NCBI GenBank assembly: GCA_903851415.1
Contig: CAINOE010000019.1
Location: 62,001 to 126,000 of the forward strand
DNA length: 64,000 bases
From: an uncultured Rhodopila sp.
GTDB lineage: Bacteria; Pseudomonadota; Alphaproteobacteria; Acetobacterales; Acetobacteraceae
Direction of reading: 5' to 3'
Both the position numbers and the translations under genes were made by a program. The stretch's first letter is position 1. Every line of letters begins with the position of its first letter. The notes under the pieces are model-generated. The model ran no database searches. It was given only the letters and a program-made list of their open reading frames with translations, and was not told the origin of the DNA. This document shows positions 33,581 to 42,133 of the stretch, in pieces.

Positions 33581-34567
33581 ATGAAAATTTCCATCCTTGG
33601 CGGCGGCGGATTCCTCGGCCGCAAGATCGCAGCGCGGCTGGCGAAGGACGGCGCCCTCGGCGACCGGGCCGTCACCGCGCTGGCACTGTTCGATGTCGCC
33701 GCACCGCCGAAGCCCGAGGCCCCGTTCCCGGTCGCCTCGATCGCCGGCGACATCGTCGAGCTGCCCGAAGCAGCGATCCCGGCGGGGACGGATGTGGTCT
33801 TCCATCTCGCCGCCGTCGTCAGCGCGCAGGCCGAGGCGGATTACGACCTCGGCCGCCGCGTCAACCTGCGCGGCACGGACGCAGTGGTCGACCGCTGCCG
33901 CGCGCTGGTGGCAGCCGGAGGCAAGCCGCCGCGCTTGGTGTTCACCAGTTCGGTCGCCAGCTTCAGCGCGGGCCAGGACAGCGTCCTGCCGGACAACACA
34001 CGGCAGGTCCCGGGCAACAGCTACGGCGCGCAGAAGGCGGCGGCCGAGCTGATCCTGGCGGACGCGTCCCGCCGCGGCTTCCTCGATGCCGTCAGCCTTC
34101 GGCTGCCGACCGTGATCGTCCGCCCGGGGAAGCCGAACAAGGCCGCCAGTTCGTTCGTCTCCGCCCTTGTGCGCGAGCCGCTGCTCGGCCTGGATACGGA
34201 GTTGCCGGTGGCGGACGATTTCGCCATCTGGGTGTGCAGCCCGCGCCGTGCCGTCGATTGGCTGCTGCATGCCGCCGCGATGGATACCGGCAAGCTGGGA
34301 CTCGACCGCAGCATCGATCCGCCCGGCATCAGCACCACCGTCGCGCACCTGATCCAGGCGCTCGAAGAGGTCGCGCCTGGCGCCGCTGCGCATGTCAAGC
34401 GGGTGGAGGACAAGGCGATCGCCGCCATCGTCTCCACCTGGCCACCGGCTTTCGAGGCGCTGCACGCGCGAACGCTCGGCTTCTCCGCGCACGAACCGGT
34501 GCTGGAGGTGATCCGCGCCTTCATCGCGGACGATCTGGAGGCGACCCGGGCGGAACGGGCATCGTGA
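33581..34567 (+). CDS. denD: D-erythronate dehydrogenase-like NAD-dependent SDR (328 aa)
   Basis: Extended short-chain dehydrogenase: MKISILGGGGFLGRKIAARL (NAD-binding Gly motif), VVFHLAAVVSAQAEADYDLG, FTSSVASFSAG (Ser) and SYGAQKAAAELIL (Tyr-x-x-x-Lys), then RLPTVIVRPGKPNKAASSF, a segment typical of DenD, which oxidises D-erythronate in C4-acid sugar use. No OtnK/OtnC/DenK partners are visible in the window, so the true substrate may differ. ATG 33581 follows GGAGGG. Divergent from the DpaL-like gene. Confidence 0.85.
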   Translation: MKISILGGGGFLGRKIAARLAKDGALGDRAVTALALFDVAAPPKPEAPFPVASIAGDIVELPEAAIPAGTDVVFHLAAVVSAQAEADYDLGRRVNLRGTDAVVDRCRALVAAGGKPPRLVFTSSVASFSAGQDSVLPDNTRQVPGNSYGAQKAAAELILADASRRGFLDAVSLRLPTVIVRPGKPNKAASSFVSALVREPLLGLDTELPVADDFAIWVCSPRRAVDWLLHAAAMDTGKLGLDRSIDPPGISTTVAHLIQALEEVAPGAAAHVKRVEDKAIAAIVSTWPPAFEALHARTLGFSAHEPVLEVIRAFIADDLEATRAERAS

Positions 34568-34682
34568 TCGCGTACGATGACTTTACCGTGTCAAAGCTGC
34601 GATCGGGGACTGGCCGGTTGCGCACGGCGGCTGCATCTCCGTAAACGAACCCTGTTCCTCCTGATCCCGGCTGGGCGGCAAG

Positions 34683-36554
34683 ATGCCGATTGCACACGGC
34701 GATACTTCGACCGCGGAGCCTCCCGGCATCCGCCTCAAGGGGAAAGCCGCGTCCGCCGCAGCCGATGAAACCCGGCGCGCCGCTGCCCGCCGGCACCGCC
34801 GTCCGTTCGGTTCGGCGCTGCTGCATGCGCCACGGGTGCTGCGTGCGCTGGTGCGCGCCGATGAAATCTGGCTGGTGGCGCTGGCCGCGTTCCTCGGCTG
34901 CGGCACCGGCCTCAGCGTCTGGCTGATGAACGCGGGGACGCAACTGGTGCATCAGCTGCTGTTCAACCTGCGGCCGGACCAGCGCCTGAGCGCGATGGCC
35001 TCGCTCGATCCGGTCCGCACGGTGGTGGTGCCGGCGCTGGGCGGCCTGGCGCTGGGGCTGGTGACGCTTGGCCTGACCCGGCTGCGGCCGCGCCGCACGG
35101 TGGACCCGATCGAGGCGAACGCTTTGTTCGGCGGCCGGATGTCGCTGACCGGCAGCCTGATCGTCGTGCTGCAGACCATGATGTCCAACGGCGTCGGCGC
35201 CTCCGTCGGCCTGGAAGCCGGCTACACCCAGATCGGCTCGGCCATCGGGTCCCGCTGGGGACACGCGTTCCGGGTCCGGCGCAACGATCTGCGCCTGCTG
35301 GTGGGCTGCGGCGCCGCGGCGGCGATCGCCGGGGCGTTCAACGCGCCGCTGACCGGTTCGTTCTACGCGTTCGAACTGGTTATCGGTACTTATACTCTCG
35401 TGGCCTTCGCCCCGGTCGCGGTCGCCGCACTGGTCTCACAGGCCGTGGTGCAGGCGCTGGGCGGCTCGATCTTCGACCTCAACGCCCAGATCACGATGCA
35501 TATCGAGGCGCTCGACTACATCCCGATCCTGGCGCTCGGCATGCTGTGCGCGCTGCTGGGCATCTCGATCATGCGCGGCGTGACGCTGACCGAGGAACTG
35601 TTCCGCCGCAGCCGCGTCCCGATTTGGTTGCGCCCGGCCATCGGCGGGGTGGCGATCGGGATGATGGCGCTGGTGACGCCGTCGGTGCTGTCTTCCGGCC
35701 ATGGCGCGCTCGGCCTGACGTTCGAAATGAAGGAGCCGCTGCGCTGGATCGTCCTGCTGGTGCTGCTGAAGGCGACGGCCTCGGCGGTCTCCATCGGCTC
35801 GGGGTTCCGCGGCGGGCTGTTCTTCGCGTCGCTGTTCCTCGGCGCGCTGCTCGGCAAGGCGTTCGCCGGCGGACTGGCGCTGGCCACCACCGCGCATGCG
35901 ATACCGGAGACGGTCTGCATCCTGGTGGGCATGAGCGCGCTGGCGGTGGCGATCATCGGCGGTCCGCTGACCATGGGCTTCCTGTCGCTGGAGGCGACCG
36001 GCAGCCTGCCGATGACGGTGGCGGTGCTTGCCGCCTGCGTGGTGTCCTCGCTGACGGTGCGGCGGACCTTCGGCTACTCGTTCGCCACCTGGCGGTTCCA
36101 TCTGCGCGGCGAGGCGATCCGCAGCGCGGTCGATATCGGCTGGATGCGCAACCTGACGGTGGGGCGGATGATGCGGCGGGACATGCGGACGGTGCGCGCC
36201 GACATGCCGTTGAAGATGTTCAAGCGGGACTTTCCGCTGGGTTTGACGCAGCGGGCGATCGCGCTGGACGAGGGTGATCGCTACGCCGGGATCGTCCTGC
36301 TGCCGGAGGCGCATGCGGACGAGGATGACGCCCACACGGTCCGCGACATCGTGCACTACGCCGAAACGGTGCTGCTGCCGCAGATGACGATCAAGGAGGC
36401 GGTGGCGATGTTCGAGGCTGCCGAAAGCGACGCCCTGGTGGTGGTGGACAGCGCCGAGGGGCGGCATGTCATCGGCCTGCTGACCGAACAATACGCCCTG
36501 CGCCGCTACACTGAAGAGCTCGATCGGCGGCGGCGGGAGTTGTCGGGGGAGTAG
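34683..36554 (+). CDS. ClC-type chloride channel/transporter with C-terminal CBS region (623 aa)
   Basis: About 12 hydrophobic segments span residues 60-460. ClC filter elements: GVGASVGLEAGYTQIGSAIG (GxE motif, with the gating Glu kept although the family's GREGP is altered to GLEAG), FNAPLTGSFYAFEL, GSGFRGGLFFASLFLGALLG and GMSALAVAIIGGPLT. The cytoplasmic tail (about 500-623) looks like a CBS-type domain (VGRMMRRDMRTVRAD; MTIKEAVAMFEAAESDALVV). Family members are Cl-/H+ antiporters or channels. GLEAG instead of GREGP suggests a variant subgroup. Confidence 0.87.
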   Translation: MPIAHGDTSTAEPPGIRLKGKAASAAADETRRAAARRHRRPFGSALLHAPRVLRALVRADEIWLVALAAFLGCGTGLSVWLMNAGTQLVHQLLFNLRPDQRLSAMASLDPVRTVVVPALGGLALGLVTLGLTRLRPRRTVDPIEANALFGGRMSLTGSLIVVLQTMMSNGVGASVGLEAGYTQIGSAIGSRWGHAFRVRRNDLRLLVGCGAAAAIAGAFNAPLTGSFYAFELVIGTYTLVAFAPVAVAALVSQAVVQALGGSIFDLNAQITMHIEALDYIPILALGMLCALLGISIMRGVTLTEELFRRSRVPIWLRPAIGGVAIGMMALVTPSVLSSGHGALGLTFEMKEPLRWIVLLVLLKATASAVSIGSGFRGGLFFASLFLGALLGKAFAGGLALATTAHAIPETVCILVGMSALAVAIIGGPLTMGFLSLEATGSLPMTVAVLAACVVSSLTVRRTFGYSFATWRFHLRGEAIRSAVDIGWMRNLTVGRMMRRDMRTVRADMPLKMFKRDFPLGLTQRAIALDEGDRYAGIVLLPEAHADEDDAHTVRDIVHYAETVLLPQMTIKEAVAMFEAAESDALVVVDSAEGRHVIGLLTEQYALRRYTEELDRRRRELSGE

Positions 36555-36711
36555 GCCTGGCTGTCCTGGTGGCGGCAGGGCCACCATTTACGGCTCGGCC
36601 AGCAGTGGGATTCGACCCTTGGGCGCGTGTCAGCGTCGGGCGATGTGGCTGAAGACCGCTTGACAGGTGGGGTGATGATCAGCTCCGGCGCTGTGAGCGA
36701 GCGATCGGCTG

Positions 36712-36990
36712 TCATCGCATCAATCCGCCTTCCCTGGCACGGCAAGATCGCCAGTCTCCGAAACAGGCAGCAGATCGAGTGGCGCGTCCGAGTCCGGGGG
36801 AGACTTGCTCCGGCGTTGCCATGAGGGTGTTACGCCAGTCATTAGCGTTCCAGGGAGCAAGCAACTGCCCCGGGTCACCAATGCCACAAAGGCGAGCAGG
36901 CTCCACTCCGGTAACGAAACTGAACGTTACCGGGTCATAAAGTGCCGTCGCCGTTCGGGTGAACGCCGCTATCCATTCCGCGTCGTCCAC
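36712..36990 (-). CDS. Hypothetical protein (92 aa)
   Basis: A GTG at 36990 is preceded by GGGAGG with 5-bp spacing, a strong ribosome-binding site. The product starts VDDAEWIAAFTRTATALYDP and is plausible globular protein to about residue 60; no family recognised. Base composition is less GC-rich than its neighbours. It diverges from the orphan gene at 37107, and the two form a small island between the ClC gene and the DUF2237 gene. Confidence 0.45.
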   Translation of the reverse strand: MDDAEWIAAFTRTATALYDPVTFSFVTGVEPARLCGIGDPGQLLAPWNANDWRNTLMATPEQVSPGLGRATRSAACFGDWRSCRAREGGLMR

Positions 36991-37044
36991 GCACGCCTCC
37001 CTTACGCCGGATGCGTCATACCGTGGCGGCGGTCGGGCGCAACA

Positions 37045-37073
37045 TTGACAGCCGATTTGGCGTTAGTTAGAAA
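37045..37073 (+). promoter_or_regulatory. Sigma-70-like promoter of the orphan gene at 37107
   Basis: TTGACA (37045-37050), a 17-bp spacer and TAGAAA (37068-37073): perfect -35, four of six at -10. It lies in an unusually AT-rich patch for this genome, ahead of the GTG at 37107. Confidence 0.5.
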
Positions 37074-37106
37074 TAAGTACTAAATAGATACAGGACGTCC
37101 CAACCC

Positions 37107-37733
37107 GTGCCAGATATCCGTACTATCGTCAGCGACCTTTTCCACAATCGTGCCCGCCGGGTCCTCGGGATGGGTACGTTGGGCGCACAGGGCCCGCAAC
37201 AAGTTGCGACGCTTTCGGACTTCTACCGGGTGACGGAGGCGGCCACCGCGATCTCGACCACCGTCGGTGGCCCGCCTGACAACTCCATTTCCGTGGTCGC
37301 CGCCCCGCTGAACGGTAATGGTTTCGGCCTGTTTTTTCAGGAGGACTGGTCCACGGTGGCGACGCTGACCCGCACGCACCGAACGGTGCTGGGGGGCGGC
37401 TATTCAGGCTGTCTCTACAGCGTCTATTTTGCTGGTGCCGGGGTTTACAAATGTGTCCACACCGCCCGCCCGAACGGCGCCACCAGCGATGCGTTCGTCG
37501 CCGGCATCCGTGGTTATGCCGCGGACAGGGGCTGGCGACTGGTGCATGAAATCCGCACGGTGACAGATGAGTTTGACGGCGGCGCGGGGGTGGGTGGCTG
37601 CATCACGACCTTTTTCGTGACTCGCGTCAGCTACACTATCGCACCAACGCCGATCGTGCGCACGGTGCGGCTGCGGCAGGATGCGCAGGGCTATTCTGTC
37701 TCCCGGCGTCGCTGGAACACAGCCACGCCATAG
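37107..37733 (+). CDS. Orphan hypothetical protein (208 aa)
   Basis: No family recognised. GTG start at 37107 with AGGA 11 bp upstream and a sigma-70-like promoter. The protein lacks a signal peptide and membrane segments; Gly/Thr/Val-rich strands dominate (GGGYSGCLYSVYFAGAGVYK; FDGGAGVGGCITTFFVTRVS), and three Cys are spread along it. Composition is less GC-rich than the flanking housekeeping genes, so it may have been acquired. No partner apart from the divergent 92-residue ORF. Confidence 0.6.
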   Translation: MPDIRTIVSDLFHNRARRVLGMGTLGAQGPQQVATLSDFYRVTEAATAISTTVGGPPDNSISVVAAPLNGNGFGLFFQEDWSTVATLTRTHRTVLGGGYSGCLYSVYFAGAGVYKCVHTARPNGATSDAFVAGIRGYAADRGWRLVHEIRTVTDEFDGGAGVGGCITTFFVTRVSYTIAPTPIVRTVRLRQDAQGYSVSRRRWNTATP

Positions 37734-37850
37734 TCCATCGTGACGTGACCAGGAGGCGCTGACTACACCGGCTCATGCCGGGCCGCTCCTCATGCGCATC
37801 CGTAAGGACCATAGCGGTCCCGCGCCGCCGAACTGACCAAAGCCCTGCTC

Positions 37851-38255
37851 TCACCCCAGATCGACAGCGAACCGCGTCAGATCCTCCAGCCGGCAATGCC
37901 GCAGCGCGCCCTCCTCGGTCGCGTGCATCACCACCTGAGGCGCGGCGCCGGCCTCCAGCGCCTCCTGCCAGCGCGGCGCGCACAGACACCAGCGGTCGCC
38001 CGGCTTCAGCCCGACGAAGCCGAACTCCGGCCGCGAGGTGGACAGGTCGTTCCCCTGCCGCTTGCTGAACGCCAGGAACTCGGCGGTCATCACCGCGCAG
38101 ACCGTGTGGCTGCCGATGTCCTCCGGGCTGGTCTCGCAGCAGCCGTTCCGGAAGAACCCGGTCATCGGCTTGTTGGAACACACCCCCAACGGTCCGCCGA
38201 GCACATTGCGGCCCGGACGCCGGCCGGGACGGCCACCGGATTCGTCGAACGGCAT
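37851..38255 (-). CDS. DUF2237-family protein (134 aa)
   Basis: Close to the family pattern: NVLGGPLGVCSNKPMTGFFR, GCCETSPEDIGSHTVCAVMT, EFLAFSKRQGNDLSTSRPEF and LKPGDRWCLCAPRWQEALEA, with invariant Cys residues that could bind metal. Family function is unknown; members are short cytoplasmic proteins of about 120 residues. ATG 38255 adds about 18 residues before the conserved part. Divergent from the ComM/YifB gene. Confidence 0.9.
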   Translation of the reverse strand: MPFDESGGRPGRRPGRNVLGGPLGVCSNKPMTGFFRNGCCETSPEDIGSHTVCAVMTAEFLAFSKRQGNDLSTSRPEFGFVGLKPGDRWCLCAPRWQEALEAGAAPQVVMHATEEGALRHCRLEDLTRFAVDLG

Positions 38256-38309
38256 GCGAACCCCCTCGATCTTACCAATTTGTTTACCAATAGCCGCGAC
38301 AATGCGGCC

Positions 38310-39830
38310 ATGAGCAAGCGCACGCAATCCACCACGATGGCAATCGCCAACACCTTTGCGTTCTCCGGCATCGAGGCGGTGCCGGTGGAGGTCCAGGTGC
38401 AGATCGCCCCCGGCGCACCCGGGCTTGTGCTTGTCGGCCTGCCCGACAAGGCCGTCGGCGAAGCACGTGAACGGGTGCGCGCCGCCTTCGCCGCCATGAG
38501 CCTGTCGCTGCCGCTGAAGCGCGTGCTGGTCAATCTGAAGCCAGCCGACATACCCAAGGAAGGCAGCCATTTCGACCTGCCTTTGGCGCTGGGGCTGCTC
38601 GCCGCGATGGAGGTGCTGCCGCGCGACGAGATCGCCGGCTACGCGGCACTCGGGGAATTGTCGCTGGACGGCTCGCTCAACCCGGTCGCCGGGGTGCTTC
38701 CCGCCGCCATCGGCGCCTCGGCGCGGGACTGGGGCCTGATCTGCCCGGCCGGACAGGGCGGGGAAGCCGCCTGGGCCGGCCGCATCGAGGTGCTTGCGCC
38801 ACGCGATCTGCTTGGGTTGATCAACCATTTCCGCGGCACCCAGGTGCTGACTCCACCACAGACGGCGGGCGTGGCGGAGGGTGCCGCCTGCCCGGACATG
38901 CGCGACGTGAAAGGCATGGAAACCGCCCGCCGCGCCGTCGAGATCGCCGCCGCCGGCGGCCACAACCTGCTGCTGATCGGCCCGCCCGGAGCCGGCAAGT
39001 CAATGCTGGCGGCGCGGCTGCCGGGGTTGCTGCCGGACCTCGATCCGCGATCCGCGCTGGAGGTCAGCATGATCCACTCCGTCGCCGGGTTGCTGGATGG
39101 CGGGCGGCTGGTGATGCGGCCGCCGTTCCGGGAACCGCACCACTCCGCGTCCCAGGCGGCGCTGACCGGCGGCGGCCAGCGGGCGCGGCCGGGGGAGGTC
39201 AGCCTGGCGCATCGCGGCGTGCTGTTCCTGGACGAGCTGCCGGAGTTCCCCCGCCAGGCGCTGGAATCGCTGCGCCAGCCGATGGAGTCCGGACGCACGA
39301 CGGTGTCGCGCGCGGCGGCGCACATCACCTATCCGGCGCGGTTCCAGCTTGTCGCGGCGATGAACCCTTGCCGCTGCGGCTATCTGGGCGACGGCGCACG
39401 GGAATGCGGGCGGGCGCCCCGCTGCGGCGAGGATTACCAGAACCGGGTCAGCGGGCCGGTGCTGGATCGGATCGACCTTGCGGTGGACGTGCAGCCGGCG
39501 ACGGCGGCGGAGCTGTCGCATGCGCCGCCGGGGGAGGCATCCGCGCCGGTGGCGGCCCGGGTCGCGCGGGCGCGGAGTATTCAGGCCGAGCGGGCGGGGG
39601 CCGACGGCCCGGCAACAAATGCGGAGGCGGATCCGCGCGGGATCCGGCTGGAGCCGGAGGCGCTGCGTTTGCTGGAGCAGGCGATGGAGAAGCTGCGCCT
39701 GTCGCCTCGGGGGTACACGCGGACGATGCGGGTGGGGCGGACGATCGCCGATTTGGAGGGGGCGGAGGTGGTGGGGCGGGTGCATGTGGCGGAGGCGTTG
39801 GCATTCCGGCACCGGACAAAAGGGCGTTAA
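38310..39830 (+). CDS. comM: YifB/ComM-family Mg-chelatase-like AAA+ ATPase (506 aa)
   Basis: Three-part layout: N-terminal Lon/RuvB-like ChlI domain (GLVLVGLPDKAVGEARERVRAA; LPLALGLLAAM), central AAA+ core with Walker A GPPGAGKSMLAARLPG and Walker B GVLFLDELPEF, and C-terminal MCM-like part with MNPCRCGYLGD, CGEDYQNRVSGPVLDRIDL and RGYTRTMRVGRTIADLEG. ComM in naturally competent bacteria drives branch migration of integrating DNA. Length is typical. ATG 38310; longer frames upstream are antisense to DUF2237. Confidence 0.93.
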   Translation: MSKRTQSTTMAIANTFAFSGIEAVPVEVQVQIAPGAPGLVLVGLPDKAVGEARERVRAAFAAMSLSLPLKRVLVNLKPADIPKEGSHFDLPLALGLLAAMEVLPRDEIAGYAALGELSLDGSLNPVAGVLPAAIGASARDWGLICPAGQGGEAAWAGRIEVLAPRDLLGLINHFRGTQVLTPPQTAGVAEGAACPDMRDVKGMETARRAVEIAAAGGHNLLLIGPPGAGKSMLAARLPGLLPDLDPRSALEVSMIHSVAGLLDGGRLVMRPPFREPHHSASQAALTGGGQRARPGEVSLAHRGVLFLDELPEFPRQALESLRQPMESGRTTVSRAAAHITYPARFQLVAAMNPCRCGYLGDGARECGRAPRCGEDYQNRVSGPVLDRIDLAVDVQPATAAELSHAPPGEASAPVAARVARARSIQAERAGADGPATNAEADPRGIRLEPEALRLLEQAMEKLRLSPRGYTRTMRVGRTIADLEGAEVVGRVHVAEALAFRHRTKGR

Positions 39831-39907
39831 CAATGAGGACTTGCGCATGCCCAGACATGCTAGAGCGTGTTAAGGCTGACTGGAACGGCGGCTGACTCTG
39901 CCACACC

Positions 39908-39983
39908 GTCATGGCCTGGCTCGTCCGGGCCACCTATACCAGTACCCTGCCGCGATAGGTGGCCCGGACAAGCCGGGCCATGA
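39908..39983. repeat. Palindromic repeat with GTCATGGCC ends
   Basis: GTCATGGCCTGGCTCGTCCG (39908-39927) plus GGCCACCTAT is mirrored by ATAGGTGGCCCGGACAAGCC plus GGGCCATGAC (39954-39983): 28 of 30 pairs match, with a 16-bp loop. It sits between comM and the second Uma2 gene. Same family as 47629-47706 and 51468-51580. Confidence 0.75.
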
Positions 39984-40040
39984 CGAACCGGGTCATCGCC
40001 ACGATTCCAGTCAGCCTGAAAATCCTCTAGACTACGCGTC

Positions 40041-40619
40041 ATGAACGTCACGTTCACCAAACCCTGGACGGTCGAAAGGTTCCTGATCTGGGCAGCCGGG
40101 CAGGAGGAGCGGTACGAGTTCGACGGCAAGCAGCCGGTCGCCATGACGGGCGGCTCGGGCCGCCATAACCGCATCAGCCAGAATATCTACGCCGCGCTTC
40201 GGGCACGCCTGCGCGGCAGCAGATGCTCTTATTTCGGTCCTGATCTTGGGGTCAGAACGGCAGGAGATAAAGTCCGTTTCCCGGATGCCCTGATCACCTG
40301 CACGAAATTCCCGGAAACCGAGCGTCTCGCGCCCGATCCTGTCGTCGTGTTCGAGGTTCTCAGCCCGGATTCCGGCCGGCGTGACCGGATCGAAAAGGTC
40401 CGGGACTATGCATCGGTCGCCTCGATCCGCCGCTATGTCATCGTCGAGTCATCGGGCGTTGGCCTGCTCGTGCTTCACCGTCAGCAGGGCGATGCCGCTT
40501 TCACCGCCCTGCCCCTGTCCGGTGAGCACATCCTGGACTTGCCGGAGATCGGGATCGAGATGCCGGTTGCGGAAATCTATGAGGATGTCGATTTCGAGGA
40601 CACCGCTTCGGCCGGGTGA
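40041..40619 (+). CDS. Uma2-family (DUF820) nuclease-like protein (192 aa)
   Basis: Paralogue of the gene at 10059: WTVERFLIWAAGQEERYEFD, then VAMTGGSGRHNRISQNIYAA, the PD motif in VRFPDALITCTK, VVFEVLSPDSGRRDRIEKVR (Glu and distal Lys) and YASVASIRRYVIVESS. Predicted PD-(D/E)XK fold, cellular role not established. Its start is 58 bp from a palindromic repeat. Confidence 0.85.
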   Translation: MNVTFTKPWTVERFLIWAAGQEERYEFDGKQPVAMTGGSGRHNRISQNIYAALRARLRGSRCSYFGPDLGVRTAGDKVRFPDALITCTKFPETERLAPDPVVVFEVLSPDSGRRDRIEKVRDYASVASIRRYVIVESSGVGLLVLHRQQGDAAFTALPLSGEHILDLPEIGIEMPVAEIYEDVDFEDTASAG

Positions 40620-40712
40620 CGGCGCCGGCAAACCGATTGATCTATGACCGCAGGTATAGCGTGGCTGCCAACCGGGTTGTTGAGAACACGATACCTCCGG
40701 CGCCATCAAGCC

Positions 40713-42074
40713 TCATTGCGGTATCCTGAAATCCGGCGTCGTCCGGGTCAGCGCATCGATCAACGTCCACGCCTGGATCGGCACCTGCCGCCGGAACCGC
40801 GCATCGGCGGGATCGAACAGGTCAATGAAGTTCCGCTTCACCTCCTGGCAGACCTCGTCAGTTCGGCAGCCGTGGAAATGCGCGCGGTGCTCCAGCATCA
40901 TCCTGGTGTTGCTGACCAGCTTCGCGGTCACCGAGTCGCCCAGCGTTCCCCATTCCAGGGTCATCGCCACCACCGCCCCGTCCGGCGCCAGTCTCGGCAC
41001 GAAGTCGATCACGTCGCCAAAGGTTTCAAACGCGCTGCCCCGGGCCGAGGTCGCGATAATCGTCGGTTCCTTGACGGTGTCCACGAACCTTGCCAGTTCG
41101 TAGTAGCTCAACGGCTTGCCGCCGGGGTTCTTGTCCTCCTTCCAGTCCCGCCCGGAAAACACAGACAGCTTGCCCGCGGGACCGAGACCGGTGTGCAGGT
41201 CGAGGAAATAGATCCGGCCCGCATGCGCCGCGATCAGCGGCGTCAGCAGTGAACGCAGGAAGTCGGACTGCGGCTCCGCCCGCTTGCCTCCGAACTCGAA
41301 CCCGGGCGGATTGACATACTGGCCGCCATGCGTCCCCTGGCTGAACGCGGTCGATCCCATCCCGCCCAGCACAAACGCCAGCGTGCGGATGTTGGCGTCC
41401 AGCGAGTCCAGCGTGACCGACTTTACCGGATCGGGGTCCTCGGTCAGGCTCCGCAGCCTCTCATAGGGCGGATTCGGCATCGTGTAGATGCTGCCATCGG
41501 CAGAGAAGTTGCGGTTGAGGTCGATGTTGCAGGCATCCACCCGCCGCAAGTACTTAAATCCATAGGGATTGACGGCGTGGATGAACAGCACGTCGAAGCC
41601 GCGGTCAAGGATCGTCTCCAGCCGATCGGCCATGATCCGCCGCTGCACCGCCGCCCCGGCGAACGCCTCCACCCCGTGCAGGCCGGACTGCAGCACCAGC
41701 AGGTTCCGGTTGCCCGCGCGAGCGGCATAGGCAGTGTCGATGGTGAGGTCCGGATCGCCCTTCACGGCGAGCGGATATTGCCGGCAGACCGCTTCCCCTT
41801 TCGCCTCCAGCATGCCGCAATCCGCCCGGAAACGTGCGCGCGACTCTTCGTAATTCGCGGGAAAGGACTCGTCACCCGCGACTGCCGGGCGGACCGGCTC
41901 CGGCAGGGTGGATGCGGCACAGTCCCCGGCCAGCAAACCCTTGTCCGGCGGCGGAGGGTCCGGGACGCCGGCCGCGCAACCGGCCAGCACGGCGGCGAAG
42001 CCCAACAATCCGGCCAGACCCGGTCTGAACCGGCGGCGCTCGGCCGCCGTCCTCCGCAACCGGCCTCGTATCAT
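40713..42074 (-). CDS. DUF2817-family M14-like peptidase lipoprotein (453 aa)
   Basis: Lipoprotein signal LAGLLGFAAVLAGCAAG, then a DUF2817 domain (metallocarboxypeptidase-like). Probable zinc and catalytic elements: QSGLHGVEAFAG (His and Glu), NIDLNRNFSADGSIYT (Asn-Arg), IYFLDLHTGLGPAGKLSVFS (His) and VAMTLEWGTLGD (late Glu). It would act on peptides in the periplasm or outer membrane; the substrate is unknown. ATG 42074. It runs in the same direction as the SGNH hydrolase gene 59 bp upstream. Confidence 0.85.
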   Translation of the reverse strand: MIRGRLRRTAAERRRFRPGLAGLLGFAAVLAGCAAGVPDPPPPDKGLLAGDCAASTLPEPVRPAVAGDESFPANYEESRARFRADCGMLEAKGEAVCRQYPLAVKGDPDLTIDTAYAARAGNRNLLVLQSGLHGVEAFAGAAVQRRIMADRLETILDRGFDVLFIHAVNPYGFKYLRRVDACNIDLNRNFSADGSIYTMPNPPYERLRSLTEDPDPVKSVTLDSLDANIRTLAFVLGGMGSTAFSQGTHGGQYVNPPGFEFGGKRAEPQSDFLRSLLTPLIAAHAGRIYFLDLHTGLGPAGKLSVFSGRDWKEDKNPGGKPLSYYELARFVDTVKEPTIIATSARGSAFETFGDVIDFVPRLAPDGAVVAMTLEWGTLGDSVTAKLVSNTRMMLEHRAHFHGCRTDEVCQEVKRNFIDLFDPADARFRRQVPIQAWTLIDALTRTTPDFRIPQ

Positions 42075-42133
42075 GACTGCTGCTCGCTCGTGTTGGTCGT
42101 GTTGCCGATCCCGGTGCGCCGCGTCCGGCGGCG

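Noticed and set aside
36595..36625. Sequence with a TTCGA core resembling a tRNA T-loop
   Set aside because: No acceptor, D-arm or anticodon stem can be formed around it on either strand.
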